A DNA stretch of 64,000 bases from Bathymodiolus brooksi (Eukaryota > Mollusca > Bivalvia > Mytilida > Modiolidae). Shown one piece after another: positions 9,241-19,920 of the stretch. The position numbers were made by a program, and so were the translations under genes. The stretch is from the NCBI GenBank assembly GCA_963680875.1, contig OY804588.1, positions 81,554,829 to 81,618,828 of the forward strand, given 5' to 3'. How positions within the stretch are numbered: the stretch's first letter is position 1; each line of letters opens with the position of its first letter. Under the pieces are notes generated by a model, which searched no databases, had not been told where the DNA came from, and was given only the letters and a program-made list of their open reading frames with translations.

Positions 9241-11472
9241 TCAGCATTTTCATTGGATTTAGTTCAATAACTGAGTATCATATTATCTGTCTGCACTGAG
9301 CTAAGTTCATTGTTATGCCTTCAATCATCTTGGTGATATATTAAGGGTATGATAAATGGGCATCAAGGTAAGATGCTAAACATGTTATACATGTACATAT
9401 TGATCTATTGATGAAACAGATTGATCTACATGACCCATCTTCTTCTTATTATAATCTAAAAAAAATGTGCTTGAAATATTTGAATATTTTGATGATGTTT
9501 GAAAAATTTAATATTAAGAAAGTTTACTGATTTTTAGGTCAACTGGCCCAAAAAGACTAAATGATGTATTATCATGACTGTGTCTGCCATCTGTTATCCA
9601 TATTTTTTTTTTACTTATTCTCAGAAATTGTCAGACCAAATGGAAACAAATTATAGCAGATATGCTACGGTACTTGGATAGTTTGTAATATATCTGATTG
9701 TTACAAAACTATATCTAATTTTTTCACATTATTAAGTGTCTTTCGGTAGCTTGACAGTCCAAATTCAGTATTTCATGGCTAATTTCGCAACGTTCCCTGA
9801 GGTTACCTGGTTTGCTACGAAATGTTGAGCATATCAGAGATAGGCAGTTTGTCTAAAATATATAATTGATCACTGTGTTTATATTAATTGGTTGTACATG
9901 CATGTGGGTTGCATTAACTGCATTTGACCTGTAATTTAGTTCTTTATGAAAATATCATTAATCTTTATCTTTCTGTCATGATGATTTCTTGAGCTTGTTG
10001 ACATTGGGACCTGATATTAGAATATTGTAAAAAAAAATGCCAATCAGGGACCATTTGTTTTTTGCATTTAAAAACATATTACAATTTTATTTTTAATATA
10101 TTTTTTTCTCTTTTGCTGTAGAATTAATACATATTTTTGTTCATCTGTAATTGCTGGTGTCTAAAAGCTTTTAACTATTTATAGTTTATTTTGTTGGTTC
10201 AAAAGCCCATGGAGATTGATACAGCTTTTATGTTATTTTGTTTATATGTTTGCAGAATTGAAATACAAATTATCTTGCTACTCTTTAATGGGGGGGGGGG
10301 GGGGGGGGTAGGGGAAACTCGATGTAAAGCTACATGTACTGCTGTATTTCATTGCCCCTTTCTTCAAGTTTATTTAGCCTAGCATACACACATAGCGAAA
10401 ACAAGATTAAATACATAACATTGAACCATATATATGTAGATATACAGATATACTAAATATATATCAGTAGACTCAGTGCCATAGTAACACATGGGCATGC
10501 TGAGCAGTTGCCCGGGGCCCCCACGAGCATAGGGACCATGTGCTAATCTTTATATGCTGTGTGTGGCATGTTTTTTTTTAATGTTTAAACATTGATTTTT
10601 TTGGAAGTACCTATACAATAACTATATATTTAATTTAATCGACATTTGTATAAGTAGCCGTCTCGGTGTACCGCTTTGCCAGGGGTCCTATAATGCTGTT
10701 AAGACGACCCGGAGTAGATTCTTCAGATTCACAAAACATATACAAAACACTGTAACCCAAGATTCATTTTTATTTAATTCAGATTTAATAAATTTAAATA
10801 TTCCATCAGTTTCATCCGGTTCAAGTTCTAGATATGAAAATTTACAGGAATAAAACATAGATTTGAGGGCTACGAGTGTTATCTGGTTTTTTTCTTCACT
10901 TCATCTGTAGGCCATCATAAAAAAGTAACATTTAATTTTGTAGAAAAGAGATGTGAGGGGAACAAAAGAAAGAAATCTATCATTACACCATGCACACTAA
11001 GATATTCACTATGTTTGCAAATATATCAATTTTTAACATTTTTTTCAAAGTATATTTCAACTCAAAATATAATTTAACAACTTTTTTTTAACAGAGAGTT
11101 GTCAAATAATTCAATATGAACATCTACTGATATACCCAATGCATGCAGAGACATAATTGTGTTATATGTCTCTGATATATGAATAAGTAATACATGGATA
11201 TTCAATATTTTGTTTTGTACATGACGCCCAGGACCAGGTACAAGATTGTGTGATACTGATAGTGATAGAAGTTGACATGGATAATTACACCATTTTACAA
11301 TTTATTAACAATCACTTCACAGAAACCTTTTTTTATATATGACATAAACAATTGATTAATTATCAAATCGACGACAAATTTAGTTTAATTTAATTAAATA
11401 AAGCAAAAAATTATATTGTTTTCATATTTGCCGCCGATAGAGTTAACAAATATTGTTTCCTCCCTTTATGGG
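9241..11472. other. Long AT-rich intergenic block
   Basis: No gene is supported over about 2.2 kb. Landmarks are a G tract of about 18 bases at 10291-10308, and a stretch at about 10475-10535 with CAGTGCCATAGTAACA and TTGCCCGGGGCCCCCACG that resembles the end of a decayed DNA transposon. No repeat with a clear copy elsewhere in the window was found. Confidence 0.4.
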
Positions 11473-12032
11473 TCTCACTAAGAAGGGACAAGAAGTAATA
11501 AAAAGCGACAAGAAGTCATAAATTCTGACAAAAACTAATAAAAATTGTAAAAATGGAGGAAAAAAAAGATAACAATTATTTTTTTAATTTTTAAGTGTTG
11601 TGTGTGTATATGCGAATCAATAAACAATCATCTAATAACCACTGCTATAAGCAGTCTTTAAAAAGAAATCACCCGTATTTTTTTATTACAAAAGATATAA
11701 TAATTTAAAATAGGCATTGTATTCCCAGCTTCAACACATTATACAAAATTCGCCAGTCTTATCCATTTTTTTTTAGCAAGATGTTATTAAATTATCACTG
11801 AACGTTATTTTTCTAAGCATAGTCCATAAATGATTTATTCTAAAAAAAAATGTAAATTTTCTACAAATTTGATAAGGAAATAAATCTATTTCAATTTGTT
11901 TTCATGAACTTTTTTAATATTCTGTCACAATTTTATTGTTCTTGTCGCTTTTTTTACTGTTCTTGTCGCTTTTTATTACTTCTTGTCGCTTCTTGTCGGT
12001 TCTTGACGCTTCTTGTCGCTAATTAGTGAGAG
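11473..12032. repeat. Foldback element with GCGACAAGAAG arrays
   Basis: The left end TCTCACTAAGAAGGGACAAG is followed by AAGTAATAAAAAGCGACAAG. The right end is its inverse: CTTTTTATTACTTCTTGTCG, further CTTCTTGTCG repeats, and TTAGTGAGA. The right arm carries more copies of the 11-base GCGACAAGAAG motif than the left. The interior of about 400 bases is AT-rich and noncoding. Terminal inverted repeats with subterminal minisatellites are typical of non-autonomous foldback DNA transposons. No clear target-site duplication was found (CCCTTT occurs near both ends but not flush). Confidence 0.7.
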
Positions 12033-12404
12033 CGCCCTTTGTCGGTGCGCCGGATCACTTGCGTGTTTTATTGTTTTCGAGATTTATTAAATATTGAGTA
12101 CGTACACTTCGACATGAAAGTTCTAGAATATACGTGTCAATAAATTCACAGTTAAAAGCATATTCTTAAAGAACAGATAATAAAGATATATGATCTTGCT
12201 ACGAGATCAATGAAAAACTTGACAGAAGACGACGATTTACAATTTTACACCATTGGCCAACAGGAATCGTCAATTTTCCGCGTTTTATCTGGTCTTAATC
12301 TCTATTGGTGGCTGCATAGTAGCTCTCGTAGCACTTTTCTTAAACAAAGACAAAAAATCTTTCAGAAAATATTCAGTTTTTAATTCAACGGACATAATCA
12401 CGAT
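12033..12404. other. Intergenic between foldback and gypsy fragment
   Basis: No LTR is recognisable before the gag fragment. The stretch has moderate GC content. A frame near 12230-12380 is interrupted. It may hold decayed gag sequence. Confidence 0.35.
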
Positions 12405-12938
12405 ATGATAAAGGTCTTTAACCAACTTAGAGTAGCGTTGAGACAGTTGGAGAAAGACCACCAACCAAAGAAGTCCAAGCCGAATATAATAAAAGTTATA
12501 TCAGAGACACCTGAGTCAGAGACACAGGAATTTGAAGAACTCAAGGGTATGATACAGCAGTTAACTACCCAGGATAATGAGTTTAATCAGCACCAACAGC
12601 AACCCCAGTATTACAAAGGTAACAACTATAGAGGTAGGCGATGGAACAACAGTTCACAGGGGCAACAAGGACAGAATTCATACCAACCACAACATAATCC
12701 ATACCAACCACAACATAATCCATACCAACCACAACATAATCCATACCAACCACAACATAATCCATACCAACAGCAACGACAGCAACAGACTGACCAACAG
12801 AAAGAGTATGTTCCATAGGGTAATACTATCTATTGTCGACGTTGTGGACAAGAGGGACACATTCAGATTGGCTGTCGTGTGCGATTGGATCACAGACATT
12901 TAAACCCCAGGAAGGCTATGCGGAGGGGCGGGTATTAG
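12405..12938 (+). pseudogene. Gypsy gag C-terminal part with CCHC knuckle
   Basis: The frame encodes a Gln/Asn-rich gag tail with an NPYQPQH heptapeptide repeated four times. An in-frame TAG at about 12817 follows, then the same frame continues through CRRCGQEGHIQIGC, a perfect C-x2-C-x4-H-x4-C nucleic-acid-binding knuckle (about 12838-12880), to TAG at 12936. The capsid domain expected upstream is absent, so the fragment is 5'-truncated. The internal stop could be a mutation or, less likely, a programmed readthrough site. Confidence 0.8.
12679..12770 (+). repeat. 21-bp coding minisatellite in gag
   Basis: Four tandem copies of TACCAACCACAACATAATCC plus one base are almost identical, giving the repeated peptide NPYQPQH. 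The unit length is a multiple of three, so copy-number change keeps the frame. Similar short coding repeats on the minus strand are only the mirror reading. Confidence 0.95.
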
Positions 12939-12949
12939 GCTTAATTAGA

Positions 12950-13222
12950 AGAACTTCAGGTCCCAAGGTAAGTAGAGTAAGGACACCTCCAGGACTTTAT
13001 GGAACACCGACAAAGACAGGCATTTTGCTGAATGGCAAGGAAATACCTGCATTACTTGACACTGGATCTACCGTCTCAACCATTTCAGAGTCCTACTACA
13101 GTAAACATCTTGCAACAACCATTCCACTCAAAAGTCTTGACAACATATTAGATGTTGCATGCGCTGGAGGAACACCACAGCCATACAAAGGTTATATTGA
13201 AGCAAACATTGTTTATCTATGA
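12950..13222 (+). pseudogene. Gypsy aspartic protease domain
   Basis: The frame contains TGILLNGKEIPALLDTGSTV followed by STISESYYS, with the retropepsin catalytic triplet D-T-G at 13058-13066 and hydrophobic residues on both sides as in gypsy proteases. It overlaps the preceding gag end in another frame, and the linker frame starts at about 13219, so a frameshift separates it from the RT side. It would cleave the polyprotein in an intact element. Confidence 0.8.
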
Positions 13223-14610
13223 GGGAAAAGGAATTAACCAAGAACAACGACAGACTTGCAGTCATCACAACTTGCAACAGAATTACCATCTTACCGAACA
13301 AATCTATTGAAGTCGAGGGATACTTAGATAAAGAGATGCCATGTAAGTCAACACCTTCTATTATACAGTCCACTGATTTGGCAGAACACAAGGATATATC
13401 AACTGAAACTACACTTTTGAATTACAACTACAAGGAAAATGGAACTATTGCAGTGAGACTTTCCAACCTGACTAGAGGTACCATAACTATACCACAGAAG
13501 GCCATCATTTGTGAAGTACAACCAATTACTCCGAACTCCGGATGCCATTCGATCTTACCAATGTACAAGCTACTTATCAACGACTCGTGGAGAATTGCCT
13601 GGCTGATTACAACTTGAAGATATGTTGTATATTTATTGACGACATCATAATATTTGGGAAGAAATATAAGGAACACCTCCAACTGAGATTAAGAGAGGCC
13701 AACCTGAAGCTCAGTCCCCATAGATGTGAATTTTTGAAGCGTAATGTTAAGTACGTAGGACATGTGGTATCAGAGAAAGGTATATAGATTGACCAAGGAA
13801 AGACGGATAAGGTAGTCAACTGGCTAACCCCAACTACACCGGAGGACGTAAGAAGATTTTTGGGATTCGTTGGGTACTACCGACGCTTTATCCATAATTT
13901 CAGGAAGATTAGTAGACCGCTTACAGACTTGATACCAGCTACCGGTACCAGGGAATGGAAATGGGATGAAGCACAACAGCAGGCGTTCCAGACATTGAAG
14001 GATCATCTTGTCAATGCTCTTATCCTAGGATATGCCAGCAGCTTCTTGCCATACGAGCTCCATACAGACGCGTCAGGGGATGCCCTGTGTGCTGTTTTGT
14101 ATCAGGAGCAGGATGGAGCGAAGAGAGTCATCAGCTATGCAAGTCGTGGACTTAGCAAAGCAGAGTGCAATTATCCTGCACACGAGAGAATTTCTGGCGT
14201 TTAAATGGGCAGTGTTAGACAAGTTCAAAAACTACTTATACCAACAGGATTTCACAGTATTCACCGATAACAACCCCGTCACCTACGTTCTCACTTCAGC
14301 GAAGTTAGATGCAACTGGACACCACTGGTTTGCTTCGCTAGCAGCATTTCACTTTGACACCAAATACCGCCCTGGAAGAAACAATGCGGATGCAGATGCA
14401 CTGAATCGATTAACAGCGACAATCACCAGTGAATCAGTTCAGGCCATCTGTAATGACATTACGCAGGAACCATATGTAGATAGTTTGACATTGACTCCTG
14501 ATATGATATTGGAGGATTTAGACCCCAGAGGCAGTGGTATTGGCAACTTAGTAGATTGGAAGAGAGCACAGTACTTGGATCCGGATATACGCGTATCGCG
14601 GAATATGTGA
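13219..14610 (+). pseudogene. Gypsy protease-RT linker, truncated RT and RNase H
   Basis: The linker (NRITILPNKSIEVEGYLDKE and following) runs to about 13535 and then jumps straight into MPFDLTNVQATYQRLVENCL, the RT palm B-motif region. The RT fingers and motif A are therefore deleted. The active-site block reads F-I-D-D (13632-13643), a conservative form of Y-x-D-D. A further short in-frame loss is visible after KEHLQL. TAG at 13785 interrupts before the thumb and connection (VRRFLGFVGYYRRFIHNF). RNase H follows (LHTDASGDALCAVLYQ, then FTVFTDNNPVTYVL) with a frameshift near 14195. It cannot be functional. Confidence 0.85.
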
Positions 14611-15640
14611 AGGAGAAATACAAACCGTCCAAGAAAGAATTAAGACCCAATCCACTAATGAGACAGTTTAATCTTCTGAAGTTGATAGAAGGAGGACTTC
14701 ATCGAGTAACAACAGTAGACGAAGAGGTCAAATGCCAGCTAGTCCTACCACTTGAACATGTACCCATTGCATTAGAAGCGATGCATAATGATATGGAGAG
14801 ACCATACAACATCATTGGTCAAAGATCGCTTTTATTGGTCCGGAATGTATCAGGACATCACGACTTGGATAGAGGAATGTGGTCATTGTATCAGGAGGAA
14901 GTCGTCTACCATACAACGTGCACCCCTGGTCAACATTACAACAACAACACCACCGTAATTAGTTTGTATGGACTTTCTAACCTTGGAGCCTTCTAAAGGA
15001 AATTATCAACATATACTTGTCATCACTGACCATTTTACCAGATTTGTTATGACGATACCTACAAGGAATCAGCTAGCCAGAACAGTTGCAGATGCTTTTT
15101 ACAACAACTTCATCCTGCACTACGGTATACCAGAGCAGATACATTCAGACCAGGGAGCTAACTTTGAAAGTACCATCATCAAAGAGCTATGTACCATCAT
15201 GGGAATGTCCAAGTCCAGAACAACAAGTTACCATCCAATGGGAAATGGACAGTGTGAATGGTTCAACCGTACACTCTGTGATATGTTTGGTTCACTGGAT
15301 CCCAGCAAGAAGGCGAACTGGAAGAGTTATGTTTTTGCGTACATCTCTACTAGACATGAAAGTACAGGACAGTCACCCTACAAGTTGATGTTCGGGCGAA
15401 ACCCTAGGTTGCCCATCGACGCAGCATTTGGATTGAGGGAAAACCAGCAGGACATTGCCACCAAGTTCATTACAGAGCTGAAGGATAGAATATCGAAAGC
15501 ACATGAGATAGCGACAGCTGCGACGAACAAGACCACAAGGAAGCATAAAGACAACTATCACAACAAGGTCCGTGGAGGAACTGTTCAAGTAGGAGACCGT
15601 GTACTGGTGAGAGTAGTTAGCTTTGAAGGTAAACCCAGTT
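14556..15640 (+). pseudogene. Gypsy integrase, partly intact core
   Basis: The N-terminal zinc-binding part (14650-14960) is scrambled by frameshifts. The catalytic core at 14968-15633 is open. It has D at 14971 (MDF), D at 15148 (HSDQGANF) and E at 15256 (GQCEWFNR), with 35 residues between the last two, the D-D-35-E pattern of integrases. It is followed by the basic linker and VGDRVLVRVVSF, the start of the C-terminal domain. The homology stops at about 15633 (SFEGK), after which the frame runs into unrelated sequence. Confidence 0.88.
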
Positions 15641-15836
15641 TTTTTTACGAATTCATGGCATTGTTCCGATGTCCGTTCTTTTTTCACTTAATTTCGTAGT
15701 TCTTCAATTTTGGAAAACAATCTTTTGTAAATGTGTTTCAATAAAGACGGACCTTTTCCCCTGATTCGTTTGTTTTGCCATAAGCATATCTATAGAAACA
15801 AAACGTAAATCTGCAAAAAGTGATTCTGTAATAAAT
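15641..15836. other. Junction after truncated gypsy element
   Basis: The sequence changes from retrotransposon to AT-rich DNA. CAATAAAG at about 15739 could act as a polyadenylation signal but has no identified gene upstream other than the broken element. No 3' LTR or polypurine tract is seen. Confidence 0.4.
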
Positions 15837-15875
15837 TCATATATTTAGAATAATAAGAAAAATAATAAGAATTAC

Positions 15876-16028
15876 CATCAAGTTTCCTTCGAAACAGGAA
15901 GTTTCGAAATGGTCTTCGCAAGCCAACTTGTGCTTAGTACTGGTGAAGCTTTCTTCGGGGTCAGGAAAACGAAATAGGCTTTTGCCATACCTTTGTCGAG
16001 TTAAACAACCGTACGCCTGACAAGCCAT
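15876..16028 (-). CDS. THAP-like zinc-finger first exon
   Basis: The 51-codon frame starts MACQAYGCLTRQRYGKSLFR, continues FPDPEESFTSTKHKLACEDH, and ends FETSCFEGNLM exactly at ATG|GTAATT, a usable splice donor (15876/15875). C3, C8, C37 and H40 match the C2CH order of THAP DNA-binding domains, and the RFP and CEDHFE..CFE blocks are THAP hallmarks. The spacing between the second and third ligands is 28 residues, shorter than usual. The conserved Trp is missing, so the finger may be degenerate. The rest of the gene would lie to the left in spliced exons, but none was found before the gypsy fragment. It could be an orphan exon of a gene or of a THAP-bearing transposon. Confidence 0.5.
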
Positions 16029-16123
16029 ATCGACAATGAATGAGGACCCCGGTTTATCACACTTATTTTGGGGCGTGGTGGTATTTAGACGTCACGTGAT
16101 GCTTGGTATTGAGATACTATCAA
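16029..16123. promoter_or_regulatory. Candidate divergent promoter with CRE/E-box
   Basis: Between the minus-strand THAP-like start and a plus-strand AAAATGGCGACA (YY1-like, often at transcription starts) lie GACGTCACGTGA (overlapping CRE and E-box) at about 16090 and TTTGGGGCGTGG at about 16070. The plus-strand ATG opens only seven codons, so no protein is claimed on that side. Confidence 0.35.
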
Positions 16124-16221
16124 AATGGCGACATCCATATATCGTTGACAGAATATTAAAATCGATTTCATTATCTTATCCGACATAATAAAACGCTAAT
16201 ATACATATAAATATCCGTATT

Positions 16222-17506
16222 TATACAAGTAGCATATGGGGACGGACAAATTATCCTTTGCGTGGACCGTGTGGTGGATCATGACCGGAAGTCACGTGAC
16301 CAGAAGTGACATCAGTCACGTGACCGGAGCCATGGCCGGAAGTATATTCTGCGCATACGTAACCGGAAGTTGCGCAATATCCGCCCTAGTGGGGCCTTTT
16401 CACCGGAAATGACGTACCGGAAGAGGCCCTGTTGGGAAGTATGTTCTGCGCATGTCCGTTTTTTTACCGCGTTTTTTTCCCTTAATAGTAGTACAGTAGT
16501 ACCATGACTACCGGATGTGACCTAAAGTCACTTGAGCCCTTCAGGGTTCCCTTGGGTGTGCGCATGCGCAATCGGAAGTTATACAGCACCCGTAGTGACC
16601 TTTGAACCCTTCGGAAGTGTCCTTGGGGTGTTCTCTACGCCGTCCGCGTCCTATTACCCTAAGAACCCCTTTTTTTAATTTTCATATAGTTTCTATATAT
16701 ATATATATATATAGGTTGTGTAGTACTCCAAGTAATTCTACTTTGCTAAGAGTACATTTGAAAATTTCCACCTGCAAAATTGTTCTTTTTTCTTTTTACA
16801 CTTTTAATGTTTGAAATAAGACAACAATACCAAAACAAAAAAAACAAATAAAAAAACTGACTGCAAGTAACTACAAATCGACCATGGAATTTATCGTTTT
16901 TATTTTTGGTATTGTTGTCTTATTTTAATATTAAAAGTGTAAAAAGAAAAAAAAACAATTTTGTAAGTGGAAAGTTTCAAATGTACTCTTAGCAAAGTAG
17001 AAATACTTGGAGTAATACACAACCTATATATATATATAGAAACTATATGAAAAAAAAAGAAAATGGAGGTTCCTATGGTAATAGGACGCGGACGTCGTAG
17101 AGAACACCCCAATAACACTTCCGAAGGATTCACGTGATCTTCGGTCACTACGGGTGTTGCGCAACTTCCGATTGCGCATGCGCACACCCAAGGGAACTCC
17201 AAAGCGGTCAAGTGACCTTCGGTCACATCCGGTAGCCATGGTACTACTCTACTACTACTATGATAAAAACGCGAGAAAAACCGGACATGCGCAGAACATA
17301 CTTCAGGACAAGGCCTCTTCCGGTCCGTCACGTGACTGACGTCACTTCTGGTGAAAAGGCCCCACTAGGGCGGATATTGCGCAACCTCCGGTTGCGCATG
17401 CACAGAAAATACTTCCGGACAGGGCTCCGGTCACGTGACTGACGTGACGTCCGGTCATGATCCACCGCAAATGATAATTTGTCGTCCCCATTTACTACTT
17501 ATACAT
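16222..17506. repeat. 1.28-kb foldback element (large inverted repeat)
   Basis: Left arm 16222-16836 and right arm about 16900-17506 are reverse complements along their length with scattered mismatches and small gaps. Outer ends pair AGTAGCATATGGGGACGG with CGTCCCCATTTACTACT. Inner ends pair ATAAGACAACAATACC with GGTATTGTTGTCTTAT. The loop is about 64 bases. TATACA directly precedes the first AGTAG and directly follows the final CTACT, a possible 6-bp target-site duplication. Outer halves of the arms are GC/CpG-rich, inner halves AT-rich with TA repeats. No protein is encoded. Confidence 0.92.
16262..16640. promoter_or_regulatory. Promoter-motif cluster in left arm (mirrored 17090-17465)
   Basis: The GC-rich half-arm holds several CCGGAAGT/ACCGGAAG ETS sites, CACGTGAC E-boxes, TGACGTA CRE-like sites, and GTGCGCATGCGCAAT, a consensus-grade NRF1 palindrome. 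The right arm repeats the set in mirror order, including TTGCGCATGCGCACAC and GTCACGTGACTGACGTCACT. Each motif is known from animal CpG promoters; their density here is directly visible. Whether the arms drive transcription is inference. Confidence 0.6.
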
Positions 17507-17759
17507 CAGGAAAAAAATATAAAAAAAGATTTTTTTCGCGAAGTTTTCCTTTAACACCATTCCTAAGCGATTTCATGTATTCATACAAGACCGTGGTTGA
17601 TACATATAAAAAAATACACCCATTGTTTCCTGAAAAATTACTAAAGATAACCATCTATCGACGTTGACTTTTATAATCAGTCGTCTTCCGGTGAAATATT
17701 TTACATGTAATTCAGCTAAGTTGACATTAGATGGTTACTGATTTATATTACGATTTTTC

Positions 17760-18560
17760 AGAATTTTACTTGTTTAAGTTGCTAATATAGAAAAGATACA
17801 AATGTAAACATGAATGTTGGTTGATTTTGTTATGACATGCATTTCCATTCTTGACCTCCACTATCGCTTGGGATAAAAATGTCACGAACAAATAATTACA
17901 TAATATATCATCCAGATCAGTATAGCTGGTACAATATAGTCTCAATTACAAGATTAACACAGATAGATAACACATCAATTACAACACATATCACCACCCA
18001 CAACCCACCAAACACACTTTCAACTTCAATTACACACGTAAATTAACCATATACACGATTCTGCATTTGGAACTAACATCCCCCCATACACACCTTGAAT
18101 TACACACGATCATCCACCATCTTCACGATTCTACATCTTGAGCTATCACCCGTCCCCCCCCCCCCCCCCCCCCCTCCCCCCCACACACAACCTAAATTAC
18201 ACACGTTAATTCACCATGGTCACGATTCTATATTACTCTATAATAATCTATATTCAAAAGCAGTTTTGTATTATATTATATTTGTGTGTTATAATTTAAA
18301 TATTTAACATCAGATATTATGAATTGTAAATTAATATTATCTGCCATCTTGACAGTCAACTTCATATCAGTATCAACAGTAATGGCATTATACCATTAAA
18401 ATAACATTCGACAAACAAGTGTTATCAGATTTAAAGACTAAAACAAAAACCTGTCAAACAATTGTTATAGTATGGTCTGTCACGTTTAATGTATAACAGC
18501 ATTGTATTACAACGGAATCTGTCTTAGCAAAACGTCTTTATGATTAAATCAGAGATCGGA
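17760..18560 (+). repeat. Duplicated module P, copy 1 (uninterrupted)
   Basis: This segment matches 26000-26324 followed by 28793-29110. Shared landmarks in order are TTGACYTCCACTATCGCT, CATCCAGA, ACAATATAGTCT, ACAGATAGATAACACAT, a C tract with CACACAC, ACACGTT, then ATATTTAACATCAGATATTA, CATCTTGACAGT, CATTCGACAAACAAGT and ACAATTGTTATAGTAT. Copy 2 is split by a LINE fragment. Here the corresponding interval 18214-18297 is intact, so this copy shows the pre-insertion state. No gene inside; C tract at about 18154-18180. Confidence 0.75.
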
Positions 18561-18784
18561 TAAGGAAGGTTAAATTTCTACATATATCAACTATTGTGGT
18601 TGCTTTTTTGTTTGACTTAAGCCGGATTCTGGTATTAACAGTGGTCGTTTTATGCTTGCTTCATTGCATAATCCTGGCCTCTTATGCATCCGACTTGAAT
18701 ATAATACCCATTTTTGAAAACAAACCTCGTCGTAGAACTATACCCAGTTTTATCTTTGTCATATCTTTAATGTATGAAATTTGA

Positions 18785-19005
18785 ATTTATAATTACCTAT
18801 GCAATCAGTGCCTATCACCAGTAACGTCAAGTGTTCGCATTTATGGCGATGTGTACTCGATACAGCATTGTGTGATAAAGTGTGTCAGTAACTTGCGGCA
18901 GGTCAGTTGTTTTCTCCGGGTACCTCGGTTTCCTTCACAAAATAAATTTGACCGCCTCAATATAGCTGAAATGTTGTTGAATGTGGCTTTAAGCACCATA
19001 ACCGC
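18785..19005 (+). repeat. tRNA-derived SINE
   Basis: Head block TAATTACCTATGCAATCAGT, damaged B box (GTGTTCGCATTT instead of GAGTTCGAATCC), GATGTGTACTCGATACA, ACTTGCGGCAGGTCAG, TTTTCTCCGGGTACC and tail TGGCTTTAAGCACCATAACC are all in order. Open frames of 79 and 96 codons across it are not genes. Confidence 0.85.
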
Positions 19006-19920
19006 TAGTCCTATCCCCTTTATTGGGCTAAATGTAGAGACTGGAATACACTGGGAACGAATGAATATGAAAAACAACACATTCTTAAGATCACTCCACT
19101 CTTACATAATTTCATTGTTTGTATATGTAATTAATAATTAAAATAATACAACGAACGTGTAAAGCATTGTTTTTCTATTTTTGCTATGTCGGATATAGTG
19201 TCCTTAGAAACTAAATGAATATTACAACCATACATCCATACACCCAACACGTTTATACATATTCGACAGACACGCGAGGAAAACACGGGAAATGACGTAG
19301 TGACTGCTCTGTGTGATTCAAACTCCTCGTTAATAGACTACAATGATTCTGCTGGACGATTCAAATACATAACTAGTCCTGAGGTCGTGACGTGATAGAG
19401 TGTATAATGTTTCAGAATATCACATTCCTACCACATGAATTACAACTCGCAACAGCTCCTTATAATCGATATCTATTGATCGTTGTACAATAGTTTAAAC
19501 AAATAAATCTTAAAATGTATAACATTTGTCACCATTGTTTTGTTAAAATATATAACATTTAGTAAATTTCTCCAAATTTTCCAAACTGCCGATCAACACG
19601 ATTCTTGCACATATGATAATGTCCGTGAAAATAAACATCTTTATGATAAAAAAAATGACTGTTGTCAATAACAAAATAAGACAATTAAACCGAAGTAATC
19701 AACATCATATATATTTTATATTGCATGCAATAATTTAATACTAATACATGAAAATCAAAATGAAATAAAACACAACATATTTTAATACAACATATTTCCG
19801 CATACAAACGATGTTCGATTCGTCAACATGTTTGGAAGAGGGCTCATGTCTTATTGTCTCTTTTTTATTGTATGCTGAGGTAGAGTGATATTCAACATGT
19901 TGTCCCATATTATGTCTTTA
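19006..19920. other. AT-rich intergenic DNA
   Basis: No gene is seen. The only richer stretch is around 19260-19400 (GACACGCGAGGAAAACACGG), without a useful frame. Nothing repeated was identified. Confidence 0.4.

Larger units (their letters stand above)
12405..15640 (+). mobile_element. Gypsy (Metaviridae-type) retrotransposon, defective
   Basis: Domain order gag zinc knuckle, protease, reverse transcriptase, RNase H, integrase is that of Ty3/gypsy elements. Each domain is in a separate broken frame. The fingers part of the RT is missing, neither LTR was found, and the 3' end breaks off after the integrase C-terminal linker at about 15633. GC content is clearly above the surroundings, consistent with a younger insertion. 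The lineage within gypsy is not assignable by eye. The copy cannot produce a working polyprotein. Confidence 0.9.

Noticed and set aside
10475..10712. Possible DNA transposon with CAGTGCCATAG left end and GCCAGGGGTCC right part
   Set aside because: The two sides do not form a matching terminal inverted repeat and no target duplication was found.
12583..12899. Valine- or leucine-rich repeat proteins on the minus strand
   Set aside because: Mirror readings of the 21-bp gag minisatellite.
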